Assembly: GCA_003520965.1 (NCBI GenBank)
Contig: DOTU01000323.1
Location: 1 to 5,927 of the forward strand
Reading direction: 5' to 3'
Source of the DNA: Candidatus Zixiibacteriota bacterium
Lineage (GTDB): Bacteria > Zixibacteria > MSB-5A5 > UBA10806
Length of the DNA: 5,927 bases
Within the stretch, counting starts at the first letter, position 1. The number at the start of each line of letters is the position of its first letter. Below the pieces are notes generated by a model. It was not told the DNA's origin, made no database searches, and saw nothing but the letters and a program-made list of their open reading frames with translations. Below, piece after piece: positions 1-5,435 of the stretch. Both the position numbers and the translations under genes were made by a program.

Positions 1-11
1 TGGAAGTCCTT

Positions 12-17
12 AAAGGA
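12..17 (+). promoter_or_regulatory. Ribosome binding site of the histidine kinase gene
   Basis: AAAGGA lies 8 bases before the ATG at 26, a normal Shine-Dalgarno position. It supports that ATG as the start. With only 25 bases before the start, the promoter or upstream gene lies outside the window. Confidence 0.7.
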
Positions 18-25
18 TAACTTCA

Positions 26-1258
26 ATGGCCAGCAGCAAACATAAAAGCCCTCTTTATGTTGGATATTCCTGGTTTTTTAAGGCTTTCCTCATTATTGGG
101 CTGGTAGGTGTGGTTGGCCTTTTCATCTATTTCAATCAAACTGTAGTGCGGGACCTTCGGCATGATGCAGCCAAAGTCAGTGAAGCTTATGCTCGCCTCA
201 TCCAATATGGCGCAAGCGAAGCAACTGATCCCGCGGTTATCAACTTCATTTTTGATAACATCATCACCCAAGTGAATTTTCCAATTATCGTAACCGATCG
301 TAGAGGTATCCCCGCTGCCTGGACGATGAAGTATAGCCCCAGCGACACTAGCACTGCCACCAGAGCCATTCTTTATGCCTATATCAAAGAGTTTGACAGC
401 CAGAACAAACCAATTGAGATTCGGTCGGATAGTACGGTTATCAGTCTTTTGCATTATGGCGATTCGGCCGTGATTGGCAAGCTCAGGCTTATACCGATTG
501 TGGAGATGACGGTTTTAAGCTTTTTCATTCTCATTGCTTTTGTAGGTTTCAGAAATATCAAACAGGCCGAGCAGCGTTCAATATGGGTCGGAATGGCCAA
601 AGAAACCGCTCATCAGCTGGGCACACCGTTATCGTCACTGATTGGCTGGGTGGAGCTTCTCAAGATGCGCTACCAGGAGGGGAAGATACAAGTTTCGCCC
701 GATGTTGAAGGCGACGATTTTTCGGCGATCATGGACCGTATGCATGGCGATCTCAACCGTCTGGATCGGATTGCAACTCGGTTTGGGCGGATAGGCTCGG
801 CACCGGAGCTATCCGAATATGACCTTAATGAGATAGTAAGGGATGTGCTGGAGTATTTAAAAGTCCGTCTTCCGTCAGGTGGGATGATAATCAAGGAAAC
901 TTATGGCGACCTGCCCGCCGTTAGTATTAATCCAGAGTTGATGAGATGGGTTGTCGAGAACCTGGTTAAGAACTCGATGGAGGCCTCGAATGCCAAAACA
1001 GGCATTATCAGCATAACAACCAGTTACAGCCCAACCCAAAAGAAAGTCCTAATTTTGGTGGAGGACAATGGTCCCGGAGTTCCGGCAGGAAAGCAGAAGA
1101 AGATTTTCTCACCAGGATTTACAACCAAGAAACGAGGCTGGGGACTGGGACTAACCCTGGCCAGGCGAATTGTCGAGGAGTATCACGGAGGAAAGATCAG
1201 CTTAAGATCATCCGAGCCGAACGTTAAAACAATATTTGTTGTGGAACTGCCAGCATGA
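26..1258 (+). CDS. Membrane sensor histidine kinase, probable partner of PorX
   Basis: A 410-residue sensor kinase that should autophosphorylate on His and pass the phosphate to a response regulator. Seen: a membrane segment at about 20-36, an extracytoplasmic stretch of about 115 residues (38-153) with no cysteines and no domain I recognise, and a second membrane segment at about 155-175. The dimerisation/H box GMAKETAHQLGTPLSSL follows at 189-205, with H196 as the phosphoacceptor. The ATPase domain has an N box around N312/N316, a G1 box EDNGPGVP (346-353), an F box SPGFTTKKR (362-370) and a G2 box GWGLGL (371-376). H196 is only about 20 residues past the membrane, so there is no HAMP or PAS domain. 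The H-box and KKRGWGLGL wording resemble a kinase family common in Bacteroidota, from memory. The start is backed by AAAGGA 8 bases upstream. The gene overlaps the PorX-type regulator by ATGA, so they are very likely partners (inference). Identity with PorY cannot be shown, so no symbol is given. The signal is unknown. Confidence 0.93.
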   Translation: MASSKHKSPLYVGYSWFFKAFLIIGLVGVVGLFIYFNQTVVRDLRHDAAKVSEAYARLIQYGASEATDPAVINFIFDNIITQVNFPIIVTDRRGIPAAWTMKYSPSDTSTATRAILYAYIKEFDSQNKPIEIRSDSTVISLLHYGDSAVIGKLRLIPIVEMTVLSFFILIAFVGFRNIKQAEQRSIWVGMAKETAHQLGTPLSSLIGWVELLKMRYQEGKIQVSPDVEGDDFSAIMDRMHGDLNRLDRIATRFGRIGSAPELSEYDLNEIVRDVLEYLKVRLPSGGMIIKETYGDLPAVSINPELMRWVVENLVKNSMEASNAKTGIISITTSYSPTQKKVLILVEDNGPGVPAGKQKKIFSPGFTTKKRGWGLGLTLARRIVEEYHGGKISLRSSEPNVKTIFVVELPA

Positions 1259-2814
1259 ATTTAGACGATACCAAAACGATTCTTTGGGTTGACGACGAAA
1301 TTGATCTCTTATCGGCCCATTTCATTTTTTTAAAGGAGAAGGGATATAAGGTTGTTCAGGCCTCAAATGGCGATGATGCCATAAATATCGTAACCAAAGG
1401 CGGAATCGATCTGGTGTTACTCGATGAAATGATGCCCGGCCGCGATGGACTTGCCACCCTCGAAGGAATTAAAGACGCCAATCCGCTGCTTCCGGTAATT
1501 ATGGTTACCAAATCGGAAGAAGAGCATCTGATGAATGAGGCGATCGGGAAAAAGATCGATGATTATCTAACTAAACCTGTTAACTTAAGCCAGGTTCTCT
1601 CGGCGATAAAGAGAATTTTAGAGCGTCAAAAACTCACCGAAAATACTCTGACGCGCGAATTTGTCATGGATTTCCAGCGCATTAACGGCCTGCTTTCCGG
1701 CCCTCTGTCGTGGCAGGATTGGATCGATATCCATGTCAAGCTTTCCGAGATCGATCTGGAGCTTGAGAGATTCAGGGATTTCGGTCTCAAGCAATCGCAT
1801 CAGGATTTAAAGAAAATTACCAATGCCGAGTTCGGTACTTTTATCCAAAAGAATTACCGGCACTGGCTTCGCACTAATAGCGGCCCGCCCATGTCGGTGG
1901 ATGTAATTGAAAAACATGTGGCGCCGCTGCTTCGTGAGGGGAAGCAAACTTTCTTTATCGTCGTCGATTGTATGAGGCTTGACCAATGGCTTATGATCGA
2001 GCCGATAATCGGCCAGTATTTTTCGATAAAGAAAGATTATTATTATTCGATTCTGCCCACGGCTACACCGTTCTCTCGAAACAGCATCTTTGCCGGGGAG
2101 TTTCCCGATAAGGTATCGGAACTGTATCCTGAAATCTGGGGCCGCGATAACAACGAGGCCAGCCGCAACCGCCACGAACGTCAGCTTTTAGATCGCCAGC
2201 TTGCCAAGCTCGGTTTGAAATTCAAAAATGAACCCAAGTATGTCAAGGTGCTCGATTTTGAAGAAGGCCAGAATTTGGCCAGGAAGATAAGCGGTTACCA
2301 GGCTGTGCCGCTGCTCTCGGTAGTCTATAACTTTGTTGATATTTTGGTTCATGGCCGTTCTGAGTCGGAGATACTTCAGGAGGTCGCCCCGAATGAGGCG
2401 GCGTTTAGATCGCTGATGAGATCATGGTTTGAGTATTCGCATATGTTCGAGCTGCTTCGCAAATTGGCCGAGTGGGATTGCCGAGTTGTCATTACCACCG
2501 ATCACGGTTCGGTTATCGGTACCAGAGGGGCCTTGGCTTATGGTAAGAAGGATACATCGACAAATTTGCGCTATAAGTATGGTGATAATCTGAATTGCGA
2601 TCCCAAGCAATCCTGGCTGATTAAGGAGCCGAAAGAGCTTCATCTGCCGACCTGGGGGCTGGCCACCACCTATATTATCGCTTTGGAGGATTATTATTTT
2701 GTTTATCCTACCAGATATTCCGAATACAAGCGTCAGTATAATAATAGTTTCCAGCATGGCGGCATCAGCCTCGATGAGATGGTCCTGCCAGTAATAACGT
2801 TGCAGCCCAAATAA
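1255..2814 (+). CDS. porX: PorX-type response regulator with PglZ (alkaline phosphatase superfamily) domain
   Basis: A 519-residue cytoplasmic protein, close to the usual PorX length. The receiver domain (about 7-122) is complete: acidic pair D14/D15, phosphoacceptor D57 in LLDEMMPG, T85, and K107 in LTKP. A helical linker (about 125-225) leads to a PglZ domain (about 230-519). Residues placed as alkaline-phosphatase-superfamily metal ligands are D238 (VVDCMR), T271 as candidate nucleophile (ILPTATPFSRN), D362 and H366 (FVDILVH), D416-H417 (TTDHGS) and H501 (FQHGGIS). All seven are kept, so the enzyme is probably active. In Bacteroidota, PorX is phosphorylated, binds zinc, hydrolyses phosphodiester substrates including oligonucleotides, and controls genes of the type IX secretion system. 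No DNA-binding output domain is present. The start overlaps the kinase stop (ATGA) and has no strong ribosome site, which suggests translational coupling. The family call is firm; a role in type IX secretion in this organism is inference, as no secretion genes are in view. Confidence 0.92.
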   Translation: MNLDDTKTILWVDDEIDLLSAHFIFLKEKGYKVVQASNGDDAINIVTKGGIDLVLLDEMMPGRDGLATLEGIKDANPLLPVIMVTKSEEEHLMNEAIGKKIDDYLTKPVNLSQVLSAIKRILERQKLTENTLTREFVMDFQRINGLLSGPLSWQDWIDIHVKLSEIDLELERFRDFGLKQSHQDLKKITNAEFGTFIQKNYRHWLRTNSGPPMSVDVIEKHVAPLLREGKQTFFIVVDCMRLDQWLMIEPIIGQYFSIKKDYYYSILPTATPFSRNSIFAGEFPDKVSELYPEIWGRDNNEASRNRHERQLLDRQLAKLGLKFKNEPKYVKVLDFEEGQNLARKISGYQAVPLLSVVYNFVDILVHGRSESEILQEVAPNEAAFRSLMRSWFEYSHMFELLRKLAEWDCRVVITTDHGSVIGTRGALAYGKKDTSTNLRYKYGDNLNCDPKQSWLIKEPKELHLPTWGLATTYIIALEDYYFVYPTRYSEYKRQYNNSFQHGGISLDEMVLPVITLQPK

Positions 2815-2818
2815 ATTA

Positions 2819-2850
2819 GTTGTGAGTTATGGGTTATGGGTTTTGTGTTA
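2819..2850. repeat. Degenerate heptamer tandem repeat
   Basis: Five bases after the porX stop, the sequence reads in 7-base units: GTTGTGA, GTTATGG, GTTATGG, GTTTTGT, then a partial GTTA. That is about 4.5 copies, two of them identical. Short heptamer arrays like this occur in the intergenic regions of several bacterial groups, cyanobacteria among them. It codes for nothing, and no function can be assigned from the sequence. Confidence 0.6.
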
Positions 2851-2864
2851 AATCAAAAAAAAAA

Positions 2865-2899
2865 TTCGTGGGTAACGAAGGGCACAATAAATTATGCCC
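2865..2899. repeat. Two abutting palindromes, likely a dispersed palindromic repeat
   Basis: TTCGT (2865-2869) pairs with ACGAA (2875-2879) around the loop GGGTA. The very next base begins a second palindrome, GGGCA (2880-2884) with TGCCC (2895-2899). In that one the inner bases also pair except for one mismatch, giving a near-perfect 20-base palindrome. The layout and the GGGGCA-type edge on the opposite strand (TAGGGGCA) resemble small REP-like dispersed elements. No T-tract follows on the + strand, so it is not a convincing intrinsic terminator, though it could still slow polymerase or protect the 3' end of the porX mRNA. An A10 tract sits just before it (2855-2864). Confidence 0.5.
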
Positions 2900-2994
2900 C
2901 TACAATAAAGCAAATAGCATTTTCATAAATAAAGCAACAATCCCATAATTTAGTCTAAAGAAATAAGATTCTGGCTGCTGCAACTCAATAATCA

Positions 2995-3026
2995 TTTGAA
3001 CCTTTGAGACATCTGTTATATCTTTC
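2995..3026 (+). promoter_or_regulatory. Possible promoter of the tsaE-tsaB-rimI-accD-folC operon
   Basis: Two readings overlap. As a sigma70-like promoter: TTGAAC (2996-3001), a 15-base spacer and TATATC (3017-3022), which is a short spacer. As a Bacteroidota-type promoter (TTTG, about 19-20 bases, TAnnTTTG): TTTG (2995-2998), a 20-base spacer and TATCTTTC (3019-3026), one mismatch from consensus. Either would start transcription within a few bases of the tsaE ATG at 3032. It is the only sizeable gap ahead of the operon, so a promoter in this region is expected, but the precise boxes are guesswork in AT-rich DNA. Confidence 0.3.
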
Positions 3027-3031
3027 ATCGT

Positions 3032-3472
3032 ATGAAGCAACTTCTGGCAACTGAATCATTCAGCAGTGAAGAGACCGAGGCAATTGCCTCAGAATTGGCT
3101 GCAGTTCTGAAGGCGGGAGATGTAATCGCGCTTTATGGGCCATTGGGATCGGGCAAGACCACCTTTGTCAGGGGACTCGCAGCAGGGCTTGGATGCGTGA
3201 AAGGTGTCAGAAGCCCGACCTTCAGCCTTATCAACGAATATCCCGGTCCGATACCGCTTTATCATATCGACTTTTACCGTCTCGAAGGAGAAGCGGAAAT
3301 TGAGGATTTGGGATGGACTGAATATCTCGATTCCGGCGGCGTGACGGCGATTGAATGGCCCGAGAAGGTCAAAAAGATGTTGCCGAGTAAGAGGTTTGAG
3401 GTTTATCTTTCTTTCTATGATGAAAATACCCGAATGGTGGAGATAGTTGCGCTCGATAACGCTGGGAATTGA
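3032..3472 (+). CDS. tsaE: tRNA t6A biosynthesis ATPase TsaE
   Basis: A 146-residue cytoplasmic P-loop ATPase, the usual length for TsaE (YjeE). With TsaB and TsaD it forms the complex that moves threonylcarbamoyl from TC-AMP to A37 of ANN-decoding tRNAs; TsaE's ATP hydrolysis is needed for turnover. Seen: Walker A GPLGSGKTT (36-44) with K42, the SPTF motif (61-64), HIDFYR (78-83) with H78, D80 and R83, and the C-terminal IEWPE (107-111) with W109. All are family hallmarks. The ATG at 3032 gives the expected N-terminus, but no Shine-Dalgarno sequence precedes it. The gene heads a compact operon, and tsaB begins inside its 3' end. A tsaE next to a porX-type gene is an arrangement I recall from Bacteroidota genomes, though here a 217-base gap separates them. 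Confidence 0.96.
   Translation: MKQLLATESFSSEETEAIASELAAVLKAGDVIALYGPLGSGKTTFVRGLAAGLGCVKGVRSPTFSLINEYPGPIPLYHIDFYRLEGEAEIEDLGWTEYLDSGGVTAIEWPEKVKKMLPSKRFEVYLSFYDENTRMVEIVALDNAGN
3439..3442 (+). promoter_or_regulatory. Ribosome binding site deciding the tsaB TTG start
   Basis: GGAG lies inside the tsaE coding region, 4 bases before the TTG at 3447. No in-frame ATG or GTG lies nearby that would keep the conserved N-terminal LGIDSS strand, so this site supports the TTG start. Confidence 0.5.
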
Positions 3473-4121
3473 TAGCTCTGATGAGTTTCTCTCCGTTGGT
3501 CTGGCCGGCCCGAATGGGGTTATCATTTCGCGTTCCTCAGAGCCTGGCTCGCAAAATAAGAATATGCTTCACCAGTATTTACGCAACGTTTTGGATGAAG
3601 CCAATGTTAATATAGCAGAGATCGGGGCGATCAGTATCGCTATCGGTCCCGGGTCGTTTACGGGCTTGAGAGTGGGTCTGGCGGTGGCCAAGGGGATTTG
3701 CTGGTCGCTTGGGTTGCCGTTGGCTGGGGTTTCGTCGCTTCTGGCAATTGCCCACTCTGCTGAAGGGGACTTGAACCGCATCCTGGCAGTCAAAGATGCC
3801 AGGCGAAATGAATTTTATTTCGCCGCCTTTGAGCGGATGGACAATGTACTTACTCAGGTTATACCCGACGCCGTTGGCTCTGCGGATGAGGCATTGGCTA
3901 TTATCGCCAGTGGCTACAAGGCTGTTGGGCCGGGGGTAAGGGAGCTTGGTAAATACACCGCCGGTAACTTAGATATGGCAGAAAGATACGATAGAAATGC
4001 TCTTGGAGGGGTCATTGCTTTACTTGGGAAAGAAAAGATTCTAAAAGGCGAAACCGTTGATGTAGCTACAGGGGCGCCGGTGTATATCAGAACTCCCAAG
4101 CTCAGGGAGCGGAAATCGTGA
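3447..4121 (+). CDS. tsaB: tRNA t6A biosynthesis scaffold protein TsaB
   Basis: A 224-residue protein of the ASKHA fold, normal length for TsaB (YeaZ). It dimerises with the catalytic subunit TsaD and lets TsaE dock during t6A synthesis. Seen: the opening strand LGIDSS (6-11), H42 in a helix ahead of the core, the signature IGPGSFTGLRVGL (66-78), DARRNEFY (117-124) in place of the usual DARRxEVY, and a C-terminal PVYIR (211-215). The protein itself is not the transferase, and TsaD is not in the window. The start is a TTG overlapping tsaE by 26 bases. The next in-frame ATG (residue 40) would remove the first strand of the fold, so TTG is preferred. The overlap implies translational coupling with tsaE, fitting two subunits of one complex. 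rimI follows after one base. Confidence 0.95.
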   Translation: MRSITLGIDSSDEFLSVGLAGPNGVIISRSSEPGSQNKNMLHQYLRNVLDEANVNIAEIGAISIAIGPGSFTGLRVGLAVAKGICWSLGLPLAGVSSLLAIAHSAEGDLNRILAVKDARRNEFYFAAFERMDNVLTQVIPDAVGSADEALAIIASGYKAVGPGVRELGKYTAGNLDMAERYDRNALGGVIALLGKEKILKGETVDVATGAPVYIRTPKLRERKS

Positions 4122-4122
4122 T

Positions 4123-4566
4123 ATGGCGGAGATCTTTATCCGCAAAATGATGGAGAATGATCTGGAACGTGTCGTTATGATCGAAAAAGAGTCATTTTCC
4201 GATCCCTGGAGCTATGATTCTTTCTGGAGCGATCTTGCAAATGAAATATCAATGCCGATTGTGGCTTTGCAGGATGATATCGTAATTGGCTACAGTATTC
4301 TGTATATTGTAGCAGATGAGTTACAGATTGGGAATTTTGCTGTGGCAACCCAGTTCAGAAGACAGGGCGTTGGTAATAAGTTGATGGATGAGATAATCAA
4401 GATCGCGGTGCAGCGCGGATGTAATTCAATATACCTGGAAGTGCGGGAATCCAACAAACCAGCGCAGGCGTTATATCTTTCTTTCGGGTTTAAAGACGTA
4501 GGCTGGCGAAAAGGTTATTACCGCAGCCCCCGCGAAAACGCAATACTAATGGCCAAGGAGCTTTAA
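4123..4566 (+). CDS. rimI: GNAT-family protein N-acetyltransferase RimI
   Basis: A 147-residue single-domain GNAT acetyltransferase, typical for RimI, which transfers acetyl from acetyl-CoA to the N-terminal alanine of ribosomal protein S18 (bS18). Seen: an N-terminal IRKMMENDLERV segment (6-17), acetyl-CoA pyrophosphate-binding motif A RRQGVG (79-84), and the RimI signature LEVRESNKPAQALYLSFGF (105-123). E106 and Y118 match the catalytic Glu and Tyr known from enterobacterial RimI. The end, GYYRSPRENAILM, is also typical. The gene starts one base after the tsaB stop. Purine-rich AGGGAG (4104-4109) and GGA (4111-4113) lie upstream inside tsaB. Linkage or fusion of rimI with tsaB is widespread, which supports the assignment. 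A broader range of protein targets is possible, as reported for some RimI enzymes. Confidence 0.9.
   Translation: MAEIFIRKMMENDLERVVMIEKESFSDPWSYDSFWSDLANEISMPIVALQDDIVIGYSILYIVADELQIGNFAVATQFRRQGVGNKLMDEIIKIAVQRGCNSIYLEVRESNKPAQALYLSFGFKDVGWRKGYYRSPRENAILMAKEL
4555..4560 (+). promoter_or_regulatory. Ribosome binding site of accD
   Basis: AAGGAG sits inside the last codons of rimI, 5 bases before the accD ATG at 4566, and is the strongest Shine-Dalgarno match in the window. It fixes the accD start at the TAATG junction and suggests accD is well translated on its own account. Confidence 0.7.
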
Positions 4567-5435
4567 TGGTCGACTGGTTTAATCGTTCCAAGAAAAATAT
4601 TCCGGCTATCGATAAGCGCGAGATTCCCGATGGTGTCTGGACCAAATGCCAATCGTGCAACGAAATATTAACGGTCATGTCACTGGAGAAAAACTTCTGG
4701 GTCTGCCCCAAATGCGATTTCCATTTCCGCATTCCGGCTACAACCTACCTGAGCCTGATTTTAGATCCTGATAGTTTCGAGGAGTTTGACTCCTCCTTAA
4801 CGTCGCTTGATCCTCTGGAGTTTAAGGATTTGAAAAAATACCCAGAACGTATCGCGGCCGCCCGCAAAAAAACAGGTCGAAATGATGGTTTAATTTCGGG
4901 TTTGGGAAAAATTGATGGGCTGGATGTCTCTTTCGCCGTTATGGATTTCGATTTCATCGGCGGTAGCATGGGCAGTGTGGTGGGGGAGAAGGTTGCCCGA
5001 ACGATCGAACGCGCTATCGATCGAAAGATTCCTCTGGTGCTTGTATCCTGCTCCGGTGGGGCGCGCATGATGGAGGGAATCTTATCCCTTATGCAAATGG
5101 CCAAAACATCGGCGCTTTTAGCGGTTTTAAATAAAAAGAAAATTCCCTTTATTTCAGTGCTGACGAATCCAACAACCGCGGGTGTAATGGCTTCTTATGC
5201 CTCGCTGGGAGATATAATCATCGCCGAGCCAAAGGCGCTTCTGGGGTTTGCCGGTCCGAGGGTTATTGCCCAGACTATCGGAGGGGAATTGCCGCCGGGA
5301 TTCCAATCGTCGGAGTTTTTCCTTGAACATGGTTTCCTGGATGCAATTGTATCGCGGCCGGAACTCAAGAAGACTATCACTGAACTACTCAAATATATGT
5401 TGCCAAATTATCAAGTGCAAAAAACGGAGCAGTGA
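4566..5435 (+). CDS. accD: Acetyl-CoA carboxylase carboxyltransferase subunit beta
   Basis: A 289-residue protein, near the E. coli AccD length of about 300. With AccA it forms the carboxyltransferase that moves carboxyl from carboxybiotin to acetyl-CoA, giving malonyl-CoA for fatty acid synthesis. Seen: an N-terminal four-cysteine zinc ribbon (C28, C31, C47, C50), then the crotonase-like core with FIGGSMGSVVGEK (130-142), the oxyanion-hole region SCSGGARMMEG (161-171), NPTTAGVMASYASLGD (201-216) and FAGPRVIAQTI (228-238). The zinc ribbon and length separate it from propionyl-CoA carboxylase beta chains of about 500 residues. accA is not in the window, so the subunits are encoded apart. The start overlaps the rimI stop by one base (TAATG) and has a strong AAGGAG site. 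accD directly before folC is a common bacterial arrangement. Confidence 0.97.
   Translation: MVDWFNRSKKNIPAIDKREIPDGVWTKCQSCNEILTVMSLEKNFWVCPKCDFHFRIPATTYLSLILDPDSFEEFDSSLTSLDPLEFKDLKKYPERIAAARKKTGRNDGLISGLGKIDGLDVSFAVMDFDFIGGSMGSVVGEKVARTIERAIDRKIPLVLVSCSGGARMMEGILSLMQMAKTSALLAVLNKKKIPFISVLTNPTTAGVMASYASLGDIIIAEPKALLGFAGPRVIAQTIGGELPPGFQSSEFFLEHGFLDAIVSRPELKKTITELLKYMLPNYQVQKTEQ
5426..5429 (+). promoter_or_regulatory. Ribosome binding site of folC
   Basis: GGAG inside the accD end lies 5 bases before the ATG at 5435 and confirms the start at the TGATG overlap. Confidence 0.6.

Noticed and set aside
1..20. Possible end of an upstream gene (in-frame stops TAA at 11-13 and TAA at 18-20)
   Set aside because: Only a few codons precede either stop, so no frame can be preferred and no product named.
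23..454. A 143-codon open frame on the minus strand opposite the start of the kinase gene
   Set aside because: It lies entirely opposite a well-supported kinase coding region, has no recognisable domain and its translation looks like low-meaning antisense sequence.
1807..2175. A 122-codon minus-strand frame inside porX, and similar frames at 2422-2757 and 4745-5104
   Set aside because: All are shadows of the conserved porX and accD reading frames, without ribosome sites or known domains.
2855..2864. A10 tract as the T-tract of a minus-strand terminator
   Set aside because: No minus-strand gene runs toward it, although the paired arms on its 3' side could form a hairpin in that direction; with nothing to terminate, the call is unsupported.
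2880..2905. Intrinsic terminator after porX
   Set aside because: The palindrome is a fair stem but is followed by CTACAATAAAG rather than a T-tract, so it lacks the second half of an intrinsic terminator.
3089..3526. A 145-codon open frame on the minus strand opposite tsaE and the start of tsaB
   Set aside because: The forward genes carry all family motifs; the antisense product has no recognisable motif and shares no spacing logic with the operon.
5104..5220. Changes in the AccD core such as Cys in SCSGGAR and Ala in PTTAGV as signs of altered activity
   Set aside because: Both are small-residue swaps at positions I recall varying among bona fide AccD proteins, and the oxyanion-hole glycines of GGAR remain.
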